Source: JARRQJ01 sp963810615 | GTDB lineage: Bacteria > Pseudomonadota > Gammaproteobacteria > DRLM01 | Reading direction: 5' to 3' | DNA length: 64,000 nucleotides | Assembly: GCA_963810615.1 (NCBI GenBank) | Contig: CAWEOA010000002.1 | Span: forward strand, 682,001 to 746,000 | Shown here: positions 1 through 7,429 of the stretch, in pieces | How positions within the stretch are numbered: the first letter of the stretch is position 1 | Layout of the letters: every line of letters starts with the position of its first letter | Translations under genes and position numbers: made by a program | Notes under the pieces: generated by a model | Told to the model about the DNA's origin: nothing | Databases searched by the model: none | The model's input: the letters and a program-made list of their open reading frames with translations, nothing else

Positions 1-488
1 ATTTAGTATTTCCTGGCAATTACCGATGGACATTCTCGGCCATAGCCTCATCAACCGATGGGTTCGGCTCATCAGTAGATAACTACTTCACCATCTATGA
101 TCTTCCCGGTTCTATTACCACTGTTGAAGCCAGTGCCGTATATTGGGGCAGTGCATCCAGCGCTTTGACGGGAGTCACCCCAGTGGGACTGACTCCGGCT
201 GATGATCCAAGTAAGCCTAATGTTACATTTAGATATATGGACTCTAGCGATCGTCCCGGAAACGCGGCATTTCAAGCCGGCGATCATTTCGATATCATTT
301 TGTCAGATGGGATTCCTATCGATCTCCAGTATTCGTGGCAGGATTACAGCGCCTATCCAATTGTAAATAATCCACTGCAGAGTGGTCTGGGCACAGTTCA
401 AAACAGCGTACCTGAGCCTGCAACTATCGGTTTAATAGGTCTCGGTTTAGCCGGATTGGGAATCAGCCGTCGAAAACGCGTCAACTAG
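1..488 (+). CDS. PEP-CTERM sorting domain protein, 3' part only
   Basis: The reading frame (codons from base 3) is open from the left edge to the TAG at 486-488, so only the C-terminal part of the gene is present. The last residues have the PEP-CTERM layout: VPEPAT, a hydrophobic stretch rich in Gly and Leu, then the basic tail SRRKR. Proteins of this class are exported and processed by an exosortase, usually in bacteria that make exopolysaccharide. The visible ectodomain is rich in Ser, Asp and aromatic residues and resembles no enzyme I recognise. A strong terminator follows. The signal peptide and start lie outside the window. Confidence 0.85.
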   Translation, partial: LVFPGNYRWTFSAIASSTDGFGSSVDNYFTIYDLPGSITTVEASAVYWGSASSALTGVTPVGLTPADDPSKPNVTFRYMDSSDRPGNAAFQAGDHFDIILSDGIPIDLQYSWQDYSAYPIVNNPLQSGLGTVQNSVPEPATIGLIGLGLAGLGISRRKRVN

Positions 489-510
489 ACGAATCCGTTA
501 TCGTGTAAGC

Positions 511-537
511 AAACCCCGCTTCGGCGGGGTTTTATTT
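511..537 (+). terminator. Rho-independent terminator after the PEP-CTERM gene
   Basis: A GC-rich hairpin, AACCCCGC, loop TTC, GGCGGGGTT, is followed by TTTATTTT. It starts 23 bases after the stop codon of the PEP-CTERM gene and has the classical form of an intrinsic terminator. Confidence 0.9.
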
Positions 538-886
538 TCGTGAATCACGAGTCAAAGTGCAGCTGTGTAGTAGTGTGTAAAAGGCTGCTTCTGGCCGATG
601 ACGGAAGAAGGCACAGCTAACCGCGAACTGGCGCTATCGACCCGCTGCGGGCGTCCGGTCAACATGAGCCACCTGGCCAATAAGTTTCCTCCAAAACACC
701 CAAATCTTACGGCATCACGACTAATATGGGGTTAGACACTCCCGCCTGCTCCCTCGGTACACTCAACATCTGCAACAAATCAAACAGTGGACGATAACCT
801 TTCAACATCAGAATCCTCAACAATCACAACATACATGCGATGTGGAGGCGAAGGTTGCAAATACTGCACGGGAGGTTAGAACACTT
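538..886. other. Intergenic stretch, no gene seen
   Basis: I see no convincing coding frame here. It contains the phrase CTTCTGGCCG at about 588, which recurs at about 2370 just beyond the integrase gene, so it may be debris from the same kind of element. Otherwise I see nothing in it. Confidence 0.4.
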
Positions 887-1042
887 ATGGACCTACACGA
901 ATCATTGTGTGAAATATTAATTGCTGAAAAGATGGAGGAGAATCCACGGTTAACAAAGAAGGCTGCGGCTGAAATGGTTAATCGCGAGTTAAAAGAACAA
1001 GCGGCAGAAAATGATGATATTTTCAGGTGTAGTGGCGATTAA
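887..1042 (+). CDS. Small hypothetical protein, 51 residues
   Basis: An ATG at 887 has GGAGG at about 871-875 upstream, a little far for a ribosome site. The product is charged and probably helical (…CEILIAEKMEEN…, AAAEMVNRELKEQ…), with no signal peptide, membrane segment or metal motif. A longer form from GTG at 842 is possible but has no obvious ribosome site. I do not recognise it; it could be a small regulatory protein or a chance frame. Confidence 0.35.
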   Translation: MDLHESLCEILIAEKMEENPRLTKKAAAEMVNRELKEQAAENDDIFRCSGD

Positions 1043-1260
1043 CATTATATCGGGGCACATAAAAACATAGGAGTCATGCGCTGGAACCCGGTGCTGGCCA
1101 ATTTTTATTTAAAATCGTGATAATTTAATTATCTCGTTCTATATCAGTGGCCTTATGATTTAGAGGTCCACTTTCAGAGCGGACGTTCTTTCGGATTCGA
1201 TACCATTCGGCAAAAGATATGGCAGCTCAATGTCTTGGGTATAACGCTTGTAAAGCAAGG

Positions 1261-1340
1261 TGGAAAACAGTGCTGAACATGCCATACTTTATAAAAAGAT
1301 ACTAAATTAGTGTGATGCTGGGGAGGCAGTGTTATGCCAT
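1261..1340 (+). repeat. Duplicated leader, copy 1
   Basis: The segment before the first STAS-like gene matches the segment before the second one (1809-1890). Shared pieces in order are GGAAAAC-GTGC, CATG-CATACTTTA, a TA-rich stretch, a GGAGG ribosome site and ATGCCATA. The duplication therefore included the upstream control region as well as the gene. Confidence 0.7.
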
Positions 1341-1756
1341 ACATCGTAGCTCAACATCCAAAGTTGGATGTGGTGGAACTTAAGCTCACCGGATTGATTA
1401 CCGGAGTTGACTTAAGGAAAGCAACGTCCGAATGCATCGCAATACAGAAGCAGAATGGAATAAAGAGGTTTCTAGTTGATGCGAACGAGGGGGAAGTGGT
1501 CGCATCATTCAATGAGCTTTTCGAAATAGTAAGTGAGCAATATCACATTGAAGGACTCGATAAGAACAGTCGCATTGCGGTGATGCTTCCAACTACTTTA
1601 AGTGCAAAAGCCGCTGCAGATTTCTACGAAGCCGTATGCTTAAAAGGTGGGTGGAATGCACTGGTGTTTCCAAGCAATGAAAGCGCACTAGATTGGTTGA
1701 TGGATACCGCTGACACAAGCAAGTCAACTGATAACGGGCCTCTTCACCGGTCCTAA
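1334..1756 (+). CDS. STAS/SpoIIAA-like domain protein, copy A
   Basis: A 140-residue soluble protein of one domain. It begins with a beta-strand pattern (VVELKLTGLITG), then a helix (LRKATSECIAIQKQ), a strand (RFLVDAN), a helix (ASFNELFEIVSEQY), a strand (RIAVMLPTT) and a final helix ending LDWLM. This order matches the STAS or SpoIIAA-like fold found in anti-sigma antagonists and small regulatory proteins; I infer the fold only from the pattern. No enzymatic motif is visible. The start is ATG 1334 with GGGGAGG just upstream. It is the first of a tandem pair; the second copy begins 126 bases after its stop. Confidence 0.7.
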   Translation: MPYIVAQHPKLDVVELKLTGLITGVDLRKATSECIAIQKQNGIKRFLVDANEGEVVASFNELFEIVSEQYHIEGLDKNSRIAVMLPTTLSAKAAADFYEAVCLKGGWNALVFPSNESALDWLMDTADTSKSTDNGPLHRS

Positions 1757-1808
1757 AACGACCCAAAGCGGCAACGTCAATTTCTTGCGCTTCAGCGAAT
1801 TAAGAAAC

Positions 1809-1890
1809 ACGGAAAACGGTGCGGCGCATGTCATACTTTAATAAAGCATATTAGCTTGCTGAGATATTGGAGGAAGTCGACTATGCCATA
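1809..1890 (+). repeat. Duplicated leader, copy 2
   Basis: This is the second copy of the leader described at 1261-1340. The two are diverged but align without large gaps from GGAAAAC to the start codon, which argues for an old tandem duplication. Confidence 0.7.
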
Positions 1891-2287
1891 TACCATAACG
1901 TATGATCCTGAGTCAGATATCGTCAACCTGGCATTCACCGGGGAAATTACTGGGATAGTGATATCGGAAGCAACGTCTAAATGTATCGCCCTTCAGAAGC
2001 AGTCGCGTGCATTGCGCTTTCTAGTCGAAGTAAATGGGTGGGAAGTTGTCGCGTCATTCGTTGATATTTACAAACTTATTTACGATCAATACGCGGCAGA
2101 AGCAGCACATCGTCTATCCCGTATTGCTGTTGTACTTCCAACTACGGCAAGCGGACAAACTGCTGCAACCTTCTACGAAACTGTAAGCCAAAATGCTGGT
2201 TGGAAAGCACAGGTATTTGCAAGCCGTAAAAATGCAATTGATTGGCTAACGACTAGCGAAAATATCAATGTCGTTGCTGCAGATTAG
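1883..2287 (+). CDS. STAS/SpoIIAA-like domain protein, copy B
   Basis: A paralogue of the preceding gene, alignable over its whole length: MPYTITYDPESD against MPYIVAQHPKLD, then ATSKCIALQKQ, RFLVEVNGWEVVASF, RIAVVLPTT and IDWL. ATG 1883 is chosen because it sits after a GGAGG site and matches the start of copy A; an upstream TTG at 1856 would add nine residues. Asp in the RFLVDAN motif of copy A is Glu here. If the family works like anti-sigma antagonists this would be near the regulatory position, but that is inference. The role is unknown. Confidence 0.7.
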   Translation: MPYTITYDPESDIVNLAFTGEITGIVISEATSKCIALQKQSRALRFLVEVNGWEVVASFVDIYKLIYDQYAAEAAHRLSRIAVVLPTTASGQTAATFYETVSQNAGWKAQVFASRKNAIDWLTTSENINVVAAD

Positions 2288-2373
2288 CGTATTTATCCAA
2301 CGTAGCTCACTCAGCAGAACATCCAATTCTCGCGACACGGTAAGGTCACCTTCCCCACTCGTATGACCGCTTC

Positions 2374-2760
2374 TGGCCGGCAAGCGACCGATCGGCGCGG
2401 TCGTTCCCGGGTTGTGATGGTCTTAAACTTCAGTTTTCTCAGACATTTCCAGGGCGTCGTCAACCTCGATCCCAAGATATCTGACCGTGCTTTCCAGCTT
2501 TGTGTGCCCAAGCAGCAGCTGAACAGCTCGAAGATTCTTTGTTCTCCGGTAGATCAATGTTGCTTTTGTACGACGCAGGGTGTGTGTTCCATACTCCCCA
2601 GGATCCAGCCCAGCGAGAGCCACCCACTTTTTCACAATACGAGCGTATTGCCGCGTAGAAATATGTAGAGACTCCCTTAGCCGGCTAGGGAAAAGGAACT
2701 GACCCGAAGTGAGCTGTGCCTTGGCAATCCATGCCTCAACAGCCTCGCGCGTCTGGTCGG
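2374..2760. repeat. Segmental duplication, copy 1 (integrase 3' half and flank)
   Basis: About 385 bases, from GGCCGGCAAGCGACCGATCG to the region coding integrase residue 100, recur in the same orientation at 4557-4945 with scattered substitutions. The two copies flank the repeat-rich PEP-CTERM gene. Confidence 0.85.
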
Positions 2761-3058
2761 TCAACTCAAACTTCACCGGCTGTGCGGTCTTTTGCTGCAT
2801 GACGGTCGTCCGTGATATTGCCTTGCCGCTGTGTGCCACATCCCTCACTTGAAGCTTGACGATATCGCAGCCCCGAAGCTTGCTGTCGATTGCCAGGTTG
2901 AAAAGGGCAAGGTCTCTGATGCGTCTGGCCAATTGCAGTCGAATTCGGATTGCCCAGATCTCGCGAAGCTTCAATGGCGGCTTCGGCCCGATCAACCGAT
3001 CCTTATTCCAAGGGATGTGGGCGGCTGTGGCGGCTGTATTGTCTTGATTGATGTACAT
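2423..3058 (-). CDS. Tyrosine recombinase / integrase, catalytic domain only
   Basis: A 211-residue site-specific recombinase that has little more than the catalytic domain. All expected catalytic residues can be picked out: Arg62 (KLRGCD), a Lys near 90, His159 and Arg162 (THTLRR), His185 (LLGHTKLE) and the nucleophile Tyr194 (VRYLG). The N-terminal arm-binding domain of phage integrases is missing, as in other short solo integrases. The start is ATG at 3058 with GGAGG just upstream. It is next to a decayed second copy (4606-4951) and in an area of small orphan genes, which fits a mobile or recombining region. What it recombines is not visible. Confidence 0.88.
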   Translation of the reverse strand: MYINQDNTAATAAHIPWNKDRLIGPKPPLKLREIWAIRIRLQLARRIRDLALFNLAIDSKLRGCDIVKLQVRDVAHSGKAISRTTVMQQKTAQPVKFELTDQTREAVEAWIAKAQLTSGQFLFPSRLRESLHISTRQYARIVKKWVALAGLDPGEYGTHTLRRTKATLIYRRTKNLRAVQLLLGHTKLESTVRYLGIEVDDALEMSEKTEV

Positions 3059-3453
3059 GGTGTGTTTCCTCCATTCTGACTAGGGAAACACAAGTTTGGT
3101 TGATCGCAGCAGGTGGCGCTTGCCGACCCTTAGCCGACGTGGGCGTGAGTGTCAGCTTTGAATAGATCCATGCAGAAAAGGGCCGCGGCGAGGTCTAGTC
3201 CGGGAGGATGATCCAAAATCGTGTCGAAATCTTTTACAATCAGACTGTCGCCGCCCCCAGATCAACCACAGGCCGGCTTGTAACAAACTGAAAACTTAAG
3301 TGCCTTTCATTCACGGCACATAAATTGCTGCCATCAAGAACGGCCAGAGTGACGGCGTGGGGGGCACTCCGATATAAAAACGCGAATAAGGAGCGTCCGC
3401 GATGGCTTCGTTTAATATGCACGAGCCATAAACATTCACATTGAGGAGACACC
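3059..3453. other. Control region between integrase and PEP-CTERM gene
   Basis: No gene is seen. The stretch contains the integrase ribosome site at its left end and a near-perfect sigma-54 promoter at 3314-3329 facing the PEP-CTERM gene, with a leader of roughly 110 bases after the likely transcription start. Confidence 0.5.
3314..3329 (+). promoter_or_regulatory. Sigma-54 promoter before the repeat-rich PEP-CTERM gene
   Basis: CGGCACATAAATTGCT matches the consensus TGGCACR-N4-TTGCW at every conserved position except the first T, with the required ten bases between GG and GC. It lies 125 bases before the start codon at 3454. From memory, sigma-54 and the PrsK/PrsR two-component pair control PEP-CTERM genes in some species, which makes the site more believable. 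No such regulator is in this window near it. Confidence 0.75.
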
Positions 3454-4320
3454 ATGAGACTTTCCGCCTGGCCCTGGCTCGGGATCCTGGCTGCCGCCAT
3501 CACGATTGGCGCGGCGTCGGAGGCACGGGCGACACCGACCTATTGGAACCTATTCAACATCGAGGGTGAGAACAGCCTCAGCGCGGGTTTCATTACCTAC
3601 GCCAGCCAGATTGACATGCTGTTCGACATCAATCGGACGGGCTTCTATCAACCGAATGGCTACGGAGCGGGCCAGAACGTCGTCGGCACCGGATCGGACG
3701 GAACGACCTACTGGAACCTATTCAACATCGAGGGTGAGAACAGCGCTTTGGCAGGCTTCATCACCTATGACTCGCAGTTCGACATGCTGTTCGACATCAA
3801 CCGGACGGGCTTCTACCAGCCGAACTTCCACGGGGCGGCCCAGAACGTCGTCGGCAGCGGGTCGGACGGAACGACCTACTGGAACCTGTTCAACTTCGAG
3901 GGCGAGAGCACGTCCAACGCGGTCTACGTTACCTATGACAGCCTGATCGACATGCTGTTCGACAACAACCGGACGGGCTCCTTCATCCCGGACGGTTACG
4001 GGGCAGCCCAGAACGTCGTCGGCAGCGGGTCGGACGGAACGACCTACTGGAACCTATTCAACATCGAGGGTGAGAACAGCCTCAGCGCGGGTTTCATTAC
4101 CTACGCCACGCTGATCGACATGCTGAACGACACTAACCGAGTGGTGTTCGCCCAGCCGAATGGCTACGCGGCGGGCCAGAACGTCGTCGGCAGCGGCGCG
4201 ACCGTGATGGCCATAACGGGGCCGGGGCCTGTGACCACCGTTCCCGAGCCGGAGACGCTATGGTTGCTGGGGCTGGGGCTGGTCGCTCTCAGCTTTCAGG
4301 CGAGGCACCGCGTGCGCTGA
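3454..4320 (+). CDS. Exported PEP-CTERM protein built from four 56-residue repeats
   Basis: A 288-residue protein. Residues 1-26 are a signal peptide ending in EARA. Residues 29 to about 250 are four head-to-tail copies of a 56-residue unit that starts TYWNLFNIEGE, continues through (L/F)IDMLFDINRTG and ends GQNVVGSGSDGT. The C-terminus is a PEP-CTERM signal: VPEPET, a hydrophobic segment, then ARHRVR. It should be exported, processed by an exosortase and placed at or beyond the cell surface. The repeats hold several Asp-Asn-rich loops (DINRTG), which could bind calcium or sugar; that is a guess. The start is ATG 3454 with GAGGAG upstream, under a sigma-54 promoter. Confidence 0.9.
   Translation: MRLSAWPWLGILAAAITIGAASEARATPTYWNLFNIEGENSLSAGFITYASQIDMLFDINRTGFYQPNGYGAGQNVVGTGSDGTTYWNLFNIEGENSALAGFITYDSQFDMLFDINRTGFYQPNFHGAAQNVVGSGSDGTTYWNLFNFEGESTSNAVYVTYDSLIDMLFDNNRTGSFIPDGYGAAQNVVGSGSDGTTYWNLFNIEGENSLSAGFITYATLIDMLNDTNRVVFAQPNGYAAGQNVVGSGATVMAITGPGPVTTVPEPETLWLLGLGLVALSFQARHRVR
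3538..4203 (+). repeat. Four in-frame 168-base tandem repeats
   Basis: Units begin at 3538, 3706, 3874 and 4042, each with the codons for TYWNLFN. Units 1 and 4 share the rare wording ENSLSAGFITYA, while unit 3 is the most diverged (ESTSNAVYVTYD). The pattern suggests unit shuffling or gene conversion, not a single recent expansion. Confidence 0.92.
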
Positions 4321-4556
4321 AAAAATCCGGGTCAGATCACAGTTCTTTCTAATATAGATATACATCACTGAGCCAACTCCACAAGAAGATGGATAATGGC
4401 ATGCAAACCCCGTTTTGCTCCACCGTGTATACCTCAACACATCATCCAGCGCGGAAATAACCGCGATGCATGCTTTTACGCAGATCAAGACCTTCAGTTC
4501 AAGCTAGACTACTTAAAAAAGCGGACAGTCAGCCTCAAGTAAAGAACGGCTCGTAT

Positions 4557-4945
4557 TGGCCGGCAAGCGACCGATCGGCGCGGCCGTTCCCAGACCGTGG
4601 TGGCCTTAACCTTCAGCTTGCTCAGACATTTCCAGGGCGTCGTTAACCTCGACCCCAAGATATCTGACAGTGCTTTCCGGCTTTGTGTGCCCAAGCAGCA
4701 GCTGAACAGCTCGAAGATTCCTTGTTCGCGGGTAGATCAACGTTGCTTTTGTACGATTCAGGCTGTGTGTTCCATCCTCCCCAGGATCCAGCCAGCCCAG
4801 CGAGAGCCACCCACTTTTTCACAATACGAGCGTATTGCCGCGTAGAAATATGTAGAGACTCCCTTAGTCGGCTCGGGAAAAGGAGCTGACCTGAAGTGAG
4901 CTGTTCTTTAGCAATCCATGCCTTAATAGCCTTTCGTGTCTGGGT
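4557..4945. repeat. Segmental duplication, copy 2
   Basis: This is the second copy of the segment at 2374-2760, same orientation. It carries the decayed integrase fragment and ends abruptly near 4945, where the similarity to the intact gene is lost. Confidence 0.85.
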
Positions 4946-4951
4946 GGACAT
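4606..4951 (-). pseudogene. Truncated, frameshifted integrase remnant
   Basis: This is the C-terminal half of the integrase at 2423-3058, from about residue 100 on. From the 5' side it reads well as far as KKWVALAGL, but here AGCC is duplicated (at about 4790-4797), so the frame shifts and the HTLRR and LLGHTKLE motifs fall into another frame. The N-terminal half with the first catalytic Arg is gone. The stop matching the parent is near 4606. It cannot be active. Confidence 0.88.
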
Positions 4952-5006
4952 TCAACGTACAAATTGGGCGCTGCGCGCTATTGAGCAGCCCCTCTCTAAT
5001 GGAGGG

Positions 5007-5234
5007 TTATGCCGGGATTACTTCATTACAGACTACACCAGTCTCTTTGTTTTCGATTCGACTTTTAAACTTGTCATCCAAAGACGGGGCAGCAAGTCTC
5101 CCGATTAGCACATAGTCATTTTGCGTAACAGCCTTGGCGCTGGGGAACAAAAGAGGAGACGCAATTGCGATGGCTGCAAGTATGCAAATGACGATAACGA
5201 CGAATAACGGAACAGCACGATTCGATAGCTTCAT
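5007..5234 (-). CDS. Small single-span membrane or exported protein
   Basis: A 75-residue protein. After a short basic start (MKLSNR) comes a hydrophobic segment at about residues 8-28 (VPLFVVIVICILAAIAIAS), then a polar tail with one Cys. This may be a membrane anchor or an uncleaved signal; a cleavage site after SAKA is possible. The start is ATG at 5234 with GGAGG just upstream, which supports it as a real gene. I do not recognise the family, and the neighbours give no clue. Confidence 0.6.
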   Translation of the reverse strand: MKLSNRAVPLFVVIVICILAAIAIASPLLFPSAKAVTQNDYVLIGRLAAPSLDDKFKSRIENKETGVVCNEVIPA

Positions 5235-5590
5235 TTAAATAACCTCCAACTTAAATAAAACAACGATAGTCACTCGATGTTTGTGAATGGGCATAACAGG
5301 CAACAGGCGGGCGCTCAGCATGCGCCGCAATTGATTAATATGCAATGGTATTGGTGCGCCGGCGTCAGTATATAAATCACAACAGTGCTGATATTGCCTG
5401 CAGGCTAGGGCTCGGAAGCGACAGTTCGCTACTGGCCGGGGGTGAACTTTTGAATGACCGCTATCATACAGCAGGAAAGATCAATAGAAACATAGAGTCT
5501 CTACGTTTCACCGCGATGCTCAGCGAAGCCATCCCATGGTTCGACACATGAGAGTCACACATTCATACGTGAGTAGCCGATAAGTGCTAA
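5235..5590. other. Intergenic stretch, no gene seen
   Basis: A frame of 68 codons from 5345 exists on the plus strand but has no ribosome site and unconvincing composition. I see nothing else here apart from the ribosome site of the minus-strand gene at the left end. Confidence 0.35.
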
Positions 5591-5854
5591 GCTGCTATTA
5601 ACGTAAACGCAGGGGAAAATGTTATATCAACCGAAGAACAACGTGAGGCAGAGGCTGCGTCCCTTGAGCAGGAACGCCTAGCCTTCAATAGAACACATAC
5701 TGCATGGATCGCCGTTCAAAATCAGTTTACACCCTTTGGTAATGGACAGCCTACTCAGGACAGCATTGATCAATACTATGCTGCCGAAATTGATTGGGAA
5801 GTAGCCCAAGCAAAAGTGAAGCGTTTCGGCATCGAAACAAGGAGTGATGCATGA
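5591..5854 (+). pseudogene. Small orphan gene without a normal start, coupled to the next
   Basis: The frame is open from the TAA at 5588 to TGA 5852-5854 and reads like real protein (EEQREAEAASLEQERLAFN…, then IDQYYAAEIDWEVAQAKVK). It has no ATG, GTG or TTG; an ATG at 5619 opens a different frame that soon stops, so a base may have been lost near the start, or the gene begins at a rare codon such as ATT 5597. Its stop overlaps the next start as ATGA. I do not recognise the family. The size and arrangement recall phage or plasmid accessory genes. Confidence 0.45.
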
Positions 5855-6030
5855 TAATAAAGCCTACCCGAAACGACGTACACGGAGCCGCCGCCATACT
5901 GATAAAGGTAAAAGGGGCTCCCGCACTTATGAAAGTGCTCGGCACATACGGTGCCGTCCGTACCGGCCAAATTCAGATGCGCGACTGGCCTCGATTTATC
6001 ACAGATTGTCAGAAAGTGGAAACTGCATAG
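5851..6030 (+). CDS. Small orphan protein, 59 residues, overlapping the previous frame
   Basis: The start ATG 5851 overlaps the stop of the preceding frame by four bases (ATGA), and GGAG lies at 5841-5844. The product has a basic first part (MIIKPTRNDVHG), a middle helix (AAAILIKVKGAPALMKVLG) and a sequence with DWPRFITDC near the end. There is no signal peptide or known motif. The tight overlap is the main reason to believe both frames. Function unknown; a small DNA-binding or phage-type protein is possible. Confidence 0.5.
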   Translation: MIIKPTRNDVHGAAAILIKVKGAPALMKVLGTYGAVRTGQIQMRDWPRFITDCQKVETA

Positions 6031-6330
6031 CTATCGTTTATCTGTCCAGCCTTTTCGGATCCAAGTTGATCAATGCGAATTTGTCCACTTGAAAATTGGA
6101 CACTCAGTTCACCTAGAGCAATGTCGGGTATTGGCCGACACTTGCCTTGACCGATAGGCAGGCGCGACGGGATATCAATACTGAGGACTGACAATATTCG
6201 ATAACTACGGTTGTTTCAGCGTGATGCAGATGCCCAACATATTAGTTAGCGGTCGCGGCTATGAGAGACGACAGAATTAGCACGGAAGAATCATGAGCAC
6301 GACGCCCTCAATTACGATAACAGGTCGTTA
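6031..6330. other. Intergenic stretch, no gene seen
   Basis: Short frames on both strands have no ribosome site and no recognisable product. Nothing else is evident. Confidence 0.35.
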
Positions 6331-6801
6331 CTACCAGGCATGGATGTAATTAAGTGAGACCTGCATAGGCTCGAAAGGAGCCTGGATGTTGTAAATGGCG
6401 CCGTGATAGTAACTATCCAGCGTCACATTGAGCGACAACCTTCCCGTATTGGTATTTGTATCCGCTCCCGTGGAAGCCTCGCTGAAATTAGCATTCCCGC
6501 CGGACACGGACCTGTCCGAGGTTTGCCATCCAGCATTCACGCCACGTACGCCAGACGCGAGTTGTGACGGACGGACCTCGATGCCACTCTGCCGTCCGGC
6601 ATTGCGCGTAGTTGCCTGAGAAGACAGGACGGCGGGATCACAGCGGGAGAAGATCGCAGTGCACAGAAGGAGAGTGGCGCTCTGCGACCCAGATACCGCT
6701 CGCGGCGCAACCGCCCCTTCAGCGCGGCATCCAACTGAGGCACCCATTCCAAAAACAACGAGAGACAAGTTTAAGATTAAAACGCGCCTCTGACAGGACA
6801 T
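6331..6801 (-). CDS. Exported hypothetical protein
   Basis: A 156-residue protein with a signal peptide at the start (MSCQRRVLILNLSLVVFGMG, then a small-residue region around residue 25). The mature part is rich in Ser, Gly, Asn and Thr, with a late segment of alternating residues (LSLNVTLDSYY) that could form a beta-strand. Two Cys occur in LLLCTAIFSRC. Start ATG 6801 has AAGGAG upstream and a good sigma-70-type promoter at 6847-6874. I do not recognise the family. Confidence 0.6.
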   Translation of the reverse strand: MSCQRRVLILNLSLVVFGMGASVGCRAEGAVAPRAVSGSQSATLLLCTAIFSRCDPAVLSSQATTRNAGRQSGIEVRPSQLASGVRGVNAGWQTSDRSVSGGNANFSEASTGADTNTNTGRLSLNVTLDSYYHGAIYNIQAPFEPMQVSLNYIHAW

Positions 6802-6846
6802 CTGGAAACTCCTTTTTAGCTGGCTGCTGGCTGCGATTAACTGACT

Positions 6847-6874
6847 ATTGTACGCTTTTTTTAAATACCAACAA
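6847..6874 (-). promoter_or_regulatory. Sigma-70-type promoter for the exported protein
   Basis: On the minus strand TTGTTG is followed after 16 bases by TACAAT, about 45 bases upstream of the start codon at 6801. Both boxes are close to consensus; the spacer is one base shorter than ideal. Confidence 0.5.
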
Positions 6875-7429
6875 AAGGTTAGACAACAATTTCGTCAAAA
6901 ATATCCCTGCGAATAGGAGGCCACCCCAAACGAGGAGTGGATAGTTCTTTCGCAAACTTCAGCTTTGGAGGCAACATACAAAAGTCAGATATCAAAAATT
7001 CAACAAATTGCGCACCTTCCAATTCTTGATAAAGTAAGTCATCAATAGGCCTATATATTGTCGCGAACTCGGAGCTAAACAGCTTAATTAGTTGGCTTTC
7101 AATTTAGACAGGGCAAGGCGCTCAAAGAGCATGAATCCGCTTAGCTCGTCAGGGAAGTGGGCTCTCAGCCCTGTCTAATCAAGTGACTGATTGAACTCGC
7201 AGCCGATGCGAGACATTCCAACAGCTGCACTTCGGTATAGATAATGACAGAGAAATTAGGCACGACCAGTGGCTACACTTAACGCGCTCGTTTCGCTCTC
7301 ATGGGCATAATATGCAGTGTGATATAAATGAAAAAAACTCAACAGAGAAGGAAATCGACAACCGTGTTACGTGGTTTAAACTTATGTAGGGATGAATGAT
7401 CCGTTACACATGGCGCGCTAAGCACCTAC
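6875..7429. other. Intergenic stretch beyond the hyp genes
   Basis: No gene is seen in these 555 bases. The only structure noted is the inverted repeat at 7104-7178. Confidence 0.4.
7104..7178. repeat. 75-base element with 11-base inverted ends
   Basis: TTAGACAGGGC at 7104-7114 is the exact reverse complement of GCCCTGTCTAA at 7168-7178. The inside is about 53 bases and contains short secondary pairings (GAGC with GCTC). It could be a small non-autonomous inverted-repeat element or a structured RNA. There is no T-run, so it is not a standard terminator. Confidence 0.5.

Noticed and set aside
3538..4203. Regular repeats considered as a CRISPR array
   Set aside because: Units are 168 bases, in frame and continuous without unique spacers, so they are protein repeats.
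5345..5551. A 68-codon plus-strand frame
   Set aside because: No ribosome site, no recognisable product and poor coding look.
6612..6944. A 110-codon plus-strand frame opposite the exported protein gene
   Set aside because: The minus-strand gene has a signal peptide, ribosome site and promoter; this frame has none of these.
7104..7178. Inverted repeat considered as an integron attC site
   Set aside because: The order of the arms is opposite to the R''…R' layout of attC and the GTTRRRY core is missing.
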